Of a DNA stretch of 64,000 nt, positions 34,533 through 42,975 are shown one piece after another. A model generated the notes under the pieces. It saw only the letters and a program-made list of their open reading frames with translations. It was not told the origin of the DNA and made no database searches. Both the position numbers and the translations under genes were made by a program. How positions within the stretch are numbered: the first letter of the stretch is position 1; each line of letters opens with the position of its first letter. Source of the DNA: JAHBVH01 sp034432375 (GTDB taxonomy: Bacteria > Chloroflexota > Anaerolineae > Caldilineales > Caldilineaceae). The DNA is taken from positions 1 through 64,000 of the forward strand of contig DAOUCA010000047.1 of the NCBI GenBank assembly GCA_034432375.1, written 5' to 3'.

Positions 34533-37500
34533 ATGTCCTCTGACACCGATCCAACCAATCCCAATTTGATTAACACCGCCGGCGGCGCGATGATTGACGG
34601 CACGGTCAACACCGCCGGTGATTTTGTGGGCCGCGACCAGATGGTTCGCGGTGACCAGATCAGCGGCGATAAAATCCTTGGTGACAAAGTCCTCGGCAAT
34701 AAAACCGTTATCACCGAAGAGACAGCCTACACGGTTCAGCGCTTGATCAATCCCTATCTTGGGTTGCGCGCCTTTGGCTATGCAGACCGTGCTATCTATG
34801 CTGGTCGTGAACAACTGGCCCAAGAAACCGTCCAACGGCTAACCGCCCCAGGCGCGCAACAAACCATCCTCTTTATTACTGGCTCCAGCGGCAGCGGCAA
34901 ATCTTCCTTTGCGCAGGCAGGGCTGATCCCACTGTTGGAAAACCATTATGCCGCTTATCAGAAAACGGTCCGCCACGCGGTTTTTCGCCCGTCTAGCCAA
35001 CCGTTGGTGATGTTGGCGGATGCGCTGCAAAAATTGAACCCGGACCGACAAACTGAGTTTCTGTCAGAAACTCAGTTTGTGGACCACCTCGCGCCAATCT
35101 CGCCAACCCAAATCAACCTCCTGCTCATCGACCAATTTGAAGAACTCTTCATTCAGTCTGAAGCCAGTCAGCGGCCGCCCTTCTGCGACTTTCTGATCAA
35201 CCTACCCGACTTTGCCGCCAGTCACACCCATATCTTGATCACGTTGCGCGTCGATTACCTGGACGAACTCTTTGCCATCCAACCCTTGTGGGCGATTGCC
35301 AAAGAAGGCGTCGAACTGCGCACCATGAAAGCGGATGATTTACGCAATGCAATCCAAAAACCACTGCAAATCAATTATCCGCAGAAACGTTTTGCCCCTG
35401 AACTGCTAGAGCGTCTAGTGCAAGATGGAGGTGCAGATGCGGCGCTGCTGCCCCTCTTACAAGTGACCCTAGCCGAACTGTGGAAAACTGGCAAACTGGT
35501 CTTGTCCAACTACCACAGCCTGACTGATGCGATTCGTCAGCGTGCTGATACGGTCTATGATTTCAACGATTATGACAAGGCTGATCCCCAAAAAAATCGC
35601 TCCACCGATGAGCAGAAAGAATTGATAGAGATCCTGCTCGACCTGATCAATGTCTCGGTTGATGGGGATGACCGGCGGGATGTTCGTCAACACCGCACCC
35701 GTTACGAATTGGAAAAAAGCTCACCACAACGCCCACGGCTGATCGAGGAACTTATCAACGCCCGCCTCTTATCCGCCAGTGAAACGCGCAACGGAGCAGA
35801 GATGGAAGTGATCGATATTATCCACGAGAGTCTGATTGATAACTGGGATCGACTACAAGAAGAGATTGAAAAGCAGCGTCAACAGTTGCAACGTCGAGCG
35901 CGCTTTAAGTTGTGGCGAAATTTGTGGGAACAAAACCAAAAGGTTGATAACCATTTATTACTGACAGATATCCAACTGGCTGAAGCCAAAATGTTGGTAG
36001 ATGTAAACGATATCGAGTTGAGAGAGCTTAATTCGCCAGAGTTTTACTGGCTTAGCTTGGAGTATCAAGCAAAGATTCAACGTGTAAAGGAAAAGGAGGC
36101 TGCGGAGCACAGAGCGCGCCAGCAGTGGCTACAACGAGTAGGCCTTGCACTTATCCTTGCAATAATTGCGGCTGGAATTGCCCTCTGGCAATGGCAACGT
36201 GCTCAGGTGGCTGCTGATGGTCAGATGCAGGCGCGTGCTACATCTGATGCAAATGCGACTCTGGCTAATATGCAGCGCCAAGATACACAAATTGCAGCGA
36301 CCGGTGAAGCGCAGGCGCGTGCTACTGCCATGATTGCAAAGCAATTTGTCGAGGCAGATCTATGGGAAAAAGAAGCACTCACACTTCAAAAAAGTCAGCC
36401 GTCGTTAGCCATTCTTTTAGCACTGGAAGCTTGGTTCATTCAAAAGGATCGAGGTGAACCCCATGTATCAACAGCAACAGAAAACCTTGTTCAGTTACTT
36501 GTAGATATCCATGGCATTCCATTGTTTGGTCATACTGGCGCTGTTAATGATTTGGAATTTAGTCCGGATGGCAAATGGCTGGCAAGCGCCAGTGAAGACG
36601 CAACAGTGCGATTGTGGGATTTGCTGAACCTTGATGAGCAACAGGCAATTTTGCTGCGGCATTCCTCATCGGTACAGCATGTTGCGTTCAGCCCCGATCA
36701 ACAGTGGTTCGCAACGGCTGCTCAAGATGGGAGTATCAATGCATGGCCAACCAATGCATTGCAGAGTAAGCCGCACACGCTCTTATCACAATCGAATTCG
36801 GTTACAGATATTGCCTTTAGCCAAGATGGTCGCTATTTATTTGCGATGAGTAACGTTAGAAGCATATACGCATGGGATCTATTGCAGCTAAGCAGCGATC
36901 CCCAGATGTTTGACGACTACCAATCAGTTTGTCAGATGTTTAGTTTTGCAGAAAACTCGAGTGATCTTGCAACACTGTGTCAATTATCCAAACTTCTGAA
37001 TCAGCAGTGGCGGGATAACATTCTTGATTTGGAGAATTTCTTGTTTAATCCGGATGCTCAATGGATTGCCGACATAAATTACAACAGCGGGAATTTGTTA
37101 CTTTGGTCCACAGATATAGAAAGCGAAGAGCCAGAAGAGATCGCATTCGAAGAGCGTATAAGTACGTTAGCCCAAAATGATGATTACACTCAATTTGCCA
37201 TTGGCTCTGAAGACAGCAGGGTTTATATCGTAGAAAATCTTAATGCAATGATTCAGACTCCGAATGACTTTTATTTTAAAACACTATATGGCCACAGCGC
37301 AGCCATTACGACCTTAAAGTTCGCACCTAATGGTGAGTGGCTTGCTTCAGGCAATGCTGACGGCGATATCCGCTTATGGAGTGGAGACAATTCTGAATAT
37401 GAATGGCAAGAAGACTATTCGCCTATTGTAGAGTCAGTACCAATTTATATACCGGACGGTTGCAAGCTTAGTTGTCCAGTTATTGACATCGATTGTATCG

Positions 37501-37706
37501 AATGTCGAAAGACTCAACGTCTGGCGCTACTTAGCCAAAATGCCAACGTGAGTCAACTCACTAACTTAGCTTGTTTATGTGCTGGACGCAATCTCACGTC
37601 AGCAGAGTGGAACCAATATTTTGGTGAAGCAACGTATCGCACAACCTGTCCGCAGTTGCCAAGCCATCAAGAGATGCCCAATGCAAAAGTAACAGCAACG
37701 CCCTAA
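34533..37706 (+). CDS. nSTAND ATPase with transmembrane segment and WD40 repeats
   Basis: 1057 residues. Residues 15-55 are a short-period repeat (GDQISGDKILGDKVLGNKTV). The nSTAND1-type ATPase follows: Walker A GSSGSGKS (117-124), Walker B LLLIDQFEELF (Asp near 200), then a helical region to about 470. A coiled, charged stretch leads to one transmembrane helix (residues about 535-555, LALILAIIAAGIALWQW). From about residue 660 come WD40 blades (FSPDGKWLASASEDATVRLWD; APNGEWLASGNADGDIRLW), some quite diverged. The last about 70 residues hold several Cys. Such proteins are sensors or scaffolds; many STAND ATPases act in anti-phage defence or programmed cell death. There is a 194-base gap to the next gene, so co-function is only suggested. 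Confidence 0.9.
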   Translation: MSSDTDPTNPNLINTAGGAMIDGTVNTAGDFVGRDQMVRGDQISGDKILGDKVLGNKTVITEETAYTVQRLINPYLGLRAFGYADRAIYAGREQLAQETVQRLTAPGAQQTILFITGSSGSGKSSFAQAGLIPLLENHYAAYQKTVRHAVFRPSSQPLVMLADALQKLNPDRQTEFLSETQFVDHLAPISPTQINLLLIDQFEELFIQSEASQRPPFCDFLINLPDFAASHTHILITLRVDYLDELFAIQPLWAIAKEGVELRTMKADDLRNAIQKPLQINYPQKRFAPELLERLVQDGGADAALLPLLQVTLAELWKTGKLVLSNYHSLTDAIRQRADTVYDFNDYDKADPQKNRSTDEQKELIEILLDLINVSVDGDDRRDVRQHRTRYELEKSSPQRPRLIEELINARLLSASETRNGAEMEVIDIIHESLIDNWDRLQEEIEKQRQQLQRRARFKLWRNLWEQNQKVDNHLLLTDIQLAEAKMLVDVNDIELRELNSPEFYWLSLEYQAKIQRVKEKEAAEHRARQQWLQRVGLALILAIIAAGIALWQWQRAQVAADGQMQARATSDANATLANMQRQDTQIAATGEAQARATAMIAKQFVEADLWEKEALTLQKSQPSLAILLALEAWFIQKDRGEPHVSTATENLVQLLVDIHGIPLFGHTGAVNDLEFSPDGKWLASASEDATVRLWDLLNLDEQQAILLRHSSSVQHVAFSPDQQWFATAAQDGSINAWPTNALQSKPHTLLSQSNSVTDIAFSQDGRYLFAMSNVRSIYAWDLLQLSSDPQMFDDYQSVCQMFSFAENSSDLATLCQLSKLLNQQWRDNILDLENFLFNPDAQWIADINYNSGNLLLWSTDIESEEPEEIAFEERISTLAQNDDYTQFAIGSEDSRVYIVENLNAMIQTPNDFYFKTLYGHSAAITTLKFAPNGEWLASGNADGDIRLWSGDNSEYEWQEDYSPIVESVPIYIPDGCKLSCPVIDIDCIECRKTQRLALLSQNANVSQLTNLACLCAGRNLTSAEWNQYFGEATYRTTCPQLPSHQEMPNAKVTATP

Positions 37707-37900
37707 CGATAAATTTGTCAATTCAACTGTCACAACCAGCTTGACAGCGCTATCCAATGCTGGTGAAGAGCCAGTTCGTTACAGGTCAACGGGCAGTTGA
37801 AGAGTCATGGGGTGGACGTGCAAGCGTTTGTCGCCGAAGTTTCGGCAACAGTGACAGCAGAGGCACAGCCAGCACAATAAGAATGCAAAGAAGAGCAGGT

Positions 37901-38770
37901 ATGAAATTTGATGTAGGCAGTCTTAATAATGACATTGCTGCGTTGGAAGGTTTCTATCTGCGTATTACATCAACTACTCACCTATTCACAAACTGCTTTG
38001 ACCTATCCAAGACAAAATTCCTTGGTCCATACGACGTGATTGGCCTTGTCACCTGCGCTCGCTTAATCAGCCAGCAACAAGGACACCCCATTCAATTGAT
38101 AGATGCCAATCCCAACATCCTGCAATACCTCACACGCATCAACGTTTTTACCACTGCCGGCCAATGGCTACTACCGCCAGAAACCCCTTTCCAAGCGAAC
38201 AATGTATCGACGAAACACAGTGATCACCTGTTAGAACTCACCGCCATTCGCCAAGAAATCGACATTTTTGACATTGTGCAACGCGTACGCCAAATCTGCT
38301 TGCCGTTGCAAGTTGCAAATTTGGAGAAAATTCTGCGCATTTTGAGTGAGTTGTGCCAAAACGCTTTTGAGCACAGCAGCGACAATCATAGCATGGTCAT
38401 GGTGCAACGCTATTTGCGCCCGACACAAGGCAAATCCGAAGTGCAGATTGCGATTTGCGACATGGGCATGGGCGTGCGCCAAAGTTTGCTCAACTGTCAT
38501 GGGCCATTTGCCTCCACCACACTCGGTTATTTGCAGGCAGCGCTAGCTGGCAAATCGGCGCGGGCATCAGGGCGTGGTGGCTTAGGTCTGCGCAGCATTG
38601 AGCAAATTATTGCTGAAGATGGTGGGGCGCTGTGGTTTCGCTCCGAGAATGCGTCAATTTTGAGTCATGGCTCCCACAAACGCCGCGAGAACGATGATCT
38701 GGCACTCATCCCCGGTACACAGGTGGTTGTCAAGCTCAATGGCGCATTGTTAGATCTGCCACCGCGTTAA
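37901..38770 (+). CDS. GHKL-type ATP-binding protein with STAS-like N-terminus
   Basis: 289 residues. The C-terminal half is a histidine-kinase-like ATPase fold: N-box SELCQNAFEH (Asn154), G1-box CDMGMGV (Asp187), G2-box GRGGLGLRSI (about 228-237). There is no phospho-acceptor His dimerisation helix, so it resembles anti-sigma-factor (RsbW/SpoIIAB-like) kinases. Residues 1-110 (FDLSKTKFLGPYDVIGLVTCARL) look like a STAS-type alpha/beta domain. The next gene encodes another STAS-like protein with an HTH, so the pair could work by partner switching. The ATG at 37901 is chosen (AGCAGG upstream); the frame is open back to 37757. Confidence 0.85.
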   Translation: MKFDVGSLNNDIAALEGFYLRITSTTHLFTNCFDLSKTKFLGPYDVIGLVTCARLISQQQGHPIQLIDANPNILQYLTRINVFTTAGQWLLPPETPFQANNVSTKHSDHLLELTAIRQEIDIFDIVQRVRQICLPLQVANLEKILRILSELCQNAFEHSSDNHSMVMVQRYLRPTQGKSEVQIAICDMGMGVRQSLLNCHGPFASTTLGYLQAALAGKSARASGRGGLGLRSIEQIIAEDGGALWFRSENASILSHGSHKRRENDDLALIPGTQVVVKLNGALLDLPPR

Positions 38771-38779
38771 ATTTGACCC

Positions 38780-38831
38780 TTTGTCGAACTCTTGATATAC
38801 TATAAACTAGATTTCACTAAAATTTAGTGAA
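38780..38831 (+). promoter_or_regulatory. Promoter region with perfect 19-bp palindrome
   Basis: TTGTCG (38781-38786) and TATACT (about 38796-38801) or TATAAA nearby are weak promoter-like hexamers. Just downstream, 38813-38831 reads TTCACTAAA-A-TTTAGTGAA, a perfect palindrome about 10-30 bases after the -10, the place for a repressor to block transcription. The next gene encodes an HTH protein, so autoregulation is plausible. Confidence 0.6.
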
Positions 38832-38858
38832 TATACAAATTTAAAAAGTGAAGTAACT

Positions 38859-39434
38859 ATGCAGCAACTATCTATGCTTGCGCTTGGCAAAAATGTGGGG
38901 TTACCGCCAGGCTATCTGTTAACCCGCACCAAAGGCGAACGGGTATATGAACTGGTCAAAACCAATTTATTGAGTTTGCCGGAAGGGGAATCCTTGTATC
39001 TAGACTTTGCCGAAGTCTATGCTATGGATGTCTCCTTTGTCGATGAAGCGATCATTCTGCTTGCCAAGGAAATTGTAGACGATCAATATGGGCAGCGCCG
39101 CCTTGTCCTACATCACCTTTCGCAGGATACAACCGACAACCTGAATGCCGCGATTGCGCTTCAAAACTTGACGCTTGCCCTCTTTTCAATGCAAAGCGAT
39201 GGCGGCTGGCAGTTGGTTGGGCATCTGGAAAAGAGCTTGCAACAGGTACTCACCATGATCATGGCGTGCCGAGAAATCACTGCTCCCCAGTTGGCGGCTG
39301 AATTGGAACTGGCACTGAATGCCGCCAACAATCGTCTGAAACGACTCTATGACCAAAGGTTGATTCAGCGCCGCTACGAAGTTACAGATAAAGGTTTACT
39401 ATATATTTATTATGTCTGGCCGTGGGAGGAGTAA
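38859..39434 (+). CDS. STAS-like (DUF4325-type) protein with C-terminal winged helix
   Basis: 191 residues. Residues 20-105 resemble the DUF4325/STAS-like fold (RTKGERVYELVKTNLL, LYLDFAEVYAMDVSFVDEAIILLAKEI). Residues 125-190 are a winged helix (MACREITAPQLAAELELALNAANNRLKRLYDQRLIQRR, abbreviated, then a beta wing LLYIYYVW). DUF4325 proteins frequently neighbour GHKL ATPases. I infer that the upstream GHKL protein and this one form a regulatory switch and that the winged helix binds the palindrome in its own promoter. Its stop is 7 bases before the helicase-nuclease start. Confidence 0.8.
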   Translation: MQQLSMLALGKNVGLPPGYLLTRTKGERVYELVKTNLLSLPEGESLYLDFAEVYAMDVSFVDEAIILLAKEIVDDQYGQRRLVLHHLSQDTTDNLNAAIALQNLTLALFSMQSDGGWQLVGHLEKSLQQVLTMIMACREITAPQLAAELELALNAANNRLKRLYDQRLIQRRYEVTDKGLLYIYYVWPWEE

Positions 39435-39441
39435 CAGCACG

Positions 39442-42400
39442 ATGGCAGAACAGAACAGCATCCAACCGACTGTTGGCTACTGCAACTATTATCAACGCTG
39501 TATAGCGAAGTATCAGCGTGGGTTGAAAGAGGTGCTAGGCGGCACGGGCAATGGCAAGACCAGTGGTATTCGCCAACTGGTGCCTACATTGACAGTCAAT
39601 GACCGCAAGTTGATCTACTGTGCCAACCGGGTGCAGCTTGTCCACGAGATGGCCGAACAGTTGCCAAAGGGAAGTTATGTTCATCTACCGAGCGATCTGG
39701 ACAGTGTGCGCGCCTTGTTGAACGGCGAGATGCGAACGCAGTTCAGCGATCTGCTGGAGAGCCGTTTGTTGCGACAAGCACTTGAGTTACTGCGCAACGA
39801 ACAGCAGCGTCAACTTGATCTGTCTCAGCTAAGGCGGACGGTGCAGTCGCTGGAAAGTCTGGGGGGCATGGGTGTGCAAAATGCTGACCTAGAGCAATTA
39901 TTGCGCGATAAAGCCAGCCAAGTTGTACGCTTTTTCCAAACGCTTCTTGCCAAGTTAGGTAGCGGTTCAGCCCGTAGCCAAGAGTTGCACGGGAAACTGT
40001 TGGCACAACCTGCCATACGCACCCTTTTCCCCTACATCGAATTTCGCGCCAATCCAACGGCGAAAATTCTCCTATTGACGCTGCAAAAGGCCTATCAAGG
40101 CTTTTTTGATGGCAAGCGCACAATTAATCTGGCGCGGCTACGGGATGACCACGGCAACTTTGTGATTTTTCTCGATGAATTTGATTTTCTGGAACACGAT
40201 CTGCTGGTGTTGCTGACTGAAGATGAGCAGATTAGCGATCCTTTCCACTTTGTCGAGCTTTTTTATGGCGCTATGAAGCGGCACAAATTACCACTTGATG
40301 AATATCCAGTTTCTAATGAGATCCGCCAGCGGATTGAGGCGATTACCGACAAAATTGACAGGTTGCAAAGTCAGTATGCAATTCACTATCCCAACATCAA
40401 TCAATTTACGACCAATCATCCCGACCTACGACGCGCCGCCATTTTTCAAACTGCCCGTACCATGACCAGCGCACCGCTCTACTTGAGCGAGACCGACCGT
40501 TCGTTTGAGATCTTGCCCACGTCAACCGATAGCGCAGGCCAGCCCAACCTACCCGCACTGGCACTTTTTGGCGCAATTCACGATGCTGTCAATGCCATCA
40601 TCACACTTTTCAAAGAGACCGAAACCGCGCGTCCCTTGATCTACGAAGAAGTGCTACGCCATTGCTTTCAAAACACGATTTTCGAACAAGAACTACGCCG
40701 GATTCGTCAAGCGCCACGCCAGCGTCGCCGCCAGGAGACCAGATTGGGTAACCTATTGGACACCGGCTACACACTCTTTGAATTGGTCGATCTGCAACAG
40801 GAGACAGATCGGGATGAGGTCGATTTTCATCTCTACACACTTTATACCACGCCCGAGAAGATCATTGCCGAATTGGCGACCCACAACCTGGTTTTTGGCC
40901 TTTCAGCCACGGTGGATATTCCGCGCATTGTGCGCCAGTTCAACCTGGAGTGGATCGCCAAACAAGGGGAAGCGCTGTTGATCGAGGTGGATGAAGAAGA
41001 TCGCACATTGATCCAAACGCTAAACCAGGCCAAACAACGAGTGCGCAATAACAAGCTGAGTGTCAATTATGCTGCTGAATTGGATACCAAAGATGCTTAT
41101 GAGCAGCGTCTCCACCAATTCATCGAGGCCGTCGCCGTCGATGAAGAGTTTGGCAGTAATGATCAACAAGGCTATCGGCGGCAACGGGTGGAACGCTTCT
41201 TTGCCCTGTTGTGCCATTTGGCAACCACAAAGTCGGCGGAAGAGCTTGCCACCGACACCCATCTGCTCTTCTTCAGCACCTTCAAACAGATCAAACATAT
41301 CTTTGCGCGCTATCCACAGCCTGAAGATAAGCTCTTTGCCGTCAAGCCTGCCACAGACAACACGCTTTTCTCAGCCTGCGAGCTATCGTTGCACGGGGTG
41401 ACGTTTATTGTTATCTTCTACGATGCCCAGTATGATCGCTCGTTGCGGGGTAGCACAACGGCAATGGCGAATTATCATCGCCTGTTTTGGCAGGATAAAC
41501 CGGTTATCGTCGTTACTCAATACCCATCGGCTGGCAATGGCGTTAACTTGCAATATCTGCCTTCACCGGAAAGCCAACCAGGCACAGAGACTGATTTTAA
41601 GCATATCCACCTGCTGGAAGCACGCTATTTTTATTTTGATCGCATTGAGCCAGAACACAACGCCGATGAACGGTTGGCTATTGTCAAACGCAACATTTGG
41701 TATTTTGCCAAGCTTTTTGAAGCCAAACGGATTAGCGAAGGCCAATTTATCCGCTTTCTTGGTAATATCCGTACCTCGCAGTTGAATGATCACTACCGGA
41801 CTGGTCACGCCACTACCGAGGATTATTTGCTCAATCAGATTGCGACTTATGCGCAAGCAATTGGGCGAATCGAACGCGTCTGGCAGCCAATGCCTGATCA
41901 AACAGTCTGGCTATGTCGTGAAGTCTATGAGGCGTTTGCCATCTATGCGACCTATGAGCAGTTTGAAGGTCAACGCACGCAACGGGCTGCAACCATCTCA
42001 AACCATTTCCGCGACATTCTGGCACAGATCGCCGATATAGTCAAAGCCAATACCAAAATCAGCCTACTCAAACGTGACGAACGCCTAGCAACACGCAATG
42101 AACAGAGCCGACAGCAGATCGGTGAATTGCTCGCCGGGTTGGTTGCGCTGCGCGCTGGTGATGGTGATAACAATGCGCGTGAAACATGGCAACATCTACG
42201 CCGCGATGTACTACGGCATGACTTCCAAAGCACGCTGCTGCGCAAGTTTCGTGCTGTGTTTGAGTCACCCTATTACAATCAGGGCATACTCTATGTCGAT
42301 CAAGCACTCAATCTTTATCGTCCAGAAGATTGGCAAACTGGTGTGCATCAATGGAACCTGAATTCAGCGTACACACGTATTAGCGATCTGCCCGTTATAC

Positions 42401-42975
42401 GCAGACACTTTGAACGGCATGGCTACGAATTGAGTTTCTTACATCCCAGCGGTCACTTTTTTACGCCCTATTGTTACCAATCAGTGCTGCTTGGGGCCAT
42501 CGGTGAAGAAGCGATTCGTGCGATCTTGGAAGAGCAGAAAATTCCTTTGGAAGCGATCTGTGACCAACTCTTTGAACTGGCTGATCTAAAGCTTCAAGGA
42601 CGATCGTGGTATATCGACTGCAAGAACTATAGCGAGCACACCTTAGAAGCATTTGCCATATCAGCCGATGACCCCGCCTGGCGGCCAAAACTCAATGAGG
42701 CCGATTTCAGGGATTCTGCACTACGCAAATTGACAGCAATTCAGCGTGTACATGGCGAAACGGCTGAGGCGAAGCTCATCTATCTGAATCTGGTGAGCCA
42801 TGCCGAACGCCCAAAGCGTTATTTCGACCGCCATTTCGATCTTGTTGACGATTTTCAATCCGCACAGATCATCGTCATTCAAGGTATCCTAAATTCAAAC
42901 ACAGACCAAGGGGGTTACAACCCTGGGTTTGAGCAATTCCTATCACACCTGAACATGGAGAACGTGTATGCCTGA
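39442..42975 (+). CDS. SF2 helicase fused to PD-(D/E)XK nuclease
   Basis: 1177 residues. Helicase motifs: Walker A GGTGNGKT (33-40), motif II DEFD (245-248) in a VIFL strand, motif III SAT (488-490), a motif V-like SAGNGVNLQ and motif VI QAIGRIER (805-812). An insertion of about 200 residues lies between motif I and motif II. Residues 1015-1075 carry a restriction-endonuclease-like core: GEEAIRAILEE (Glu1022/1023), Asp1048 (ELADLKL) and IDCKNY (Asp1059-x-Lys1061). The remaining C-terminus is alpha/beta (AKLIYLNLVSHAERPKRYFD). Together these predict an ATP-driven DNA or RNA translocase that also cuts. GGAGGAG lies upstream of the ATG at 39442; the stop overlaps the next start by 8 bases. Confidence 0.85.
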   Translation: MAEQNSIQPTVGYCNYYQRCIAKYQRGLKEVLGGTGNGKTSGIRQLVPTLTVNDRKLIYCANRVQLVHEMAEQLPKGSYVHLPSDLDSVRALLNGEMRTQFSDLLESRLLRQALELLRNEQQRQLDLSQLRRTVQSLESLGGMGVQNADLEQLLRDKASQVVRFFQTLLAKLGSGSARSQELHGKLLAQPAIRTLFPYIEFRANPTAKILLLTLQKAYQGFFDGKRTINLARLRDDHGNFVIFLDEFDFLEHDLLVLLTEDEQISDPFHFVELFYGAMKRHKLPLDEYPVSNEIRQRIEAITDKIDRLQSQYAIHYPNINQFTTNHPDLRRAAIFQTARTMTSAPLYLSETDRSFEILPTSTDSAGQPNLPALALFGAIHDAVNAIITLFKETETARPLIYEEVLRHCFQNTIFEQELRRIRQAPRQRRRQETRLGNLLDTGYTLFELVDLQQETDRDEVDFHLYTLYTTPEKIIAELATHNLVFGLSATVDIPRIVRQFNLEWIAKQGEALLIEVDEEDRTLIQTLNQAKQRVRNNKLSVNYAAELDTKDAYEQRLHQFIEAVAVDEEFGSNDQQGYRRQRVERFFALLCHLATTKSAEELATDTHLLFFSTFKQIKHIFARYPQPEDKLFAVKPATDNTLFSACELSLHGVTFIVIFYDAQYDRSLRGSTTAMANYHRLFWQDKPVIVVTQYPSAGNGVNLQYLPSPESQPGTETDFKHIHLLEARYFYFDRIEPEHNADERLAIVKRNIWYFAKLFEAKRISEGQFIRFLGNIRTSQLNDHYRTGHATTEDYLLNQIATYAQAIGRIERVWQPMPDQTVWLCREVYEAFAIYATYEQFEGQRTQRAATISNHFRDILAQIADIVKANTKISLLKRDERLATRNEQSRQQIGELLAGLVALRAGDGDNNARETWQHLRRDVLRHDFQSTLLRKFRAVFESPYYNQGILYVDQALNLYRPEDWQTGVHQWNLNSAYTRISDLPVIRRHFERHGYELSFLHPSGHFFTPYCYQSVLLGAIGEEAIRAILEEQKIPLEAICDQLFELADLKLQGRSWYIDCKNYSEHTLEAFAISADDPAWRPKLNEADFRDSALRKLTAIQRVHGETAEAKLIYLNLVSHAERPKRYFDRHFDLVDDFQSAQIIVIQGILNSNTDQGGYNPGFEQFLSHLNMENVYA

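Noticed and set aside
37757..37900. Longer N-terminus for the GHKL gene
   Set aside because: The added residues are Arg/Ser-rich without pattern, and the ATG at 37901 has a better ribosome site and begins the folded domain.
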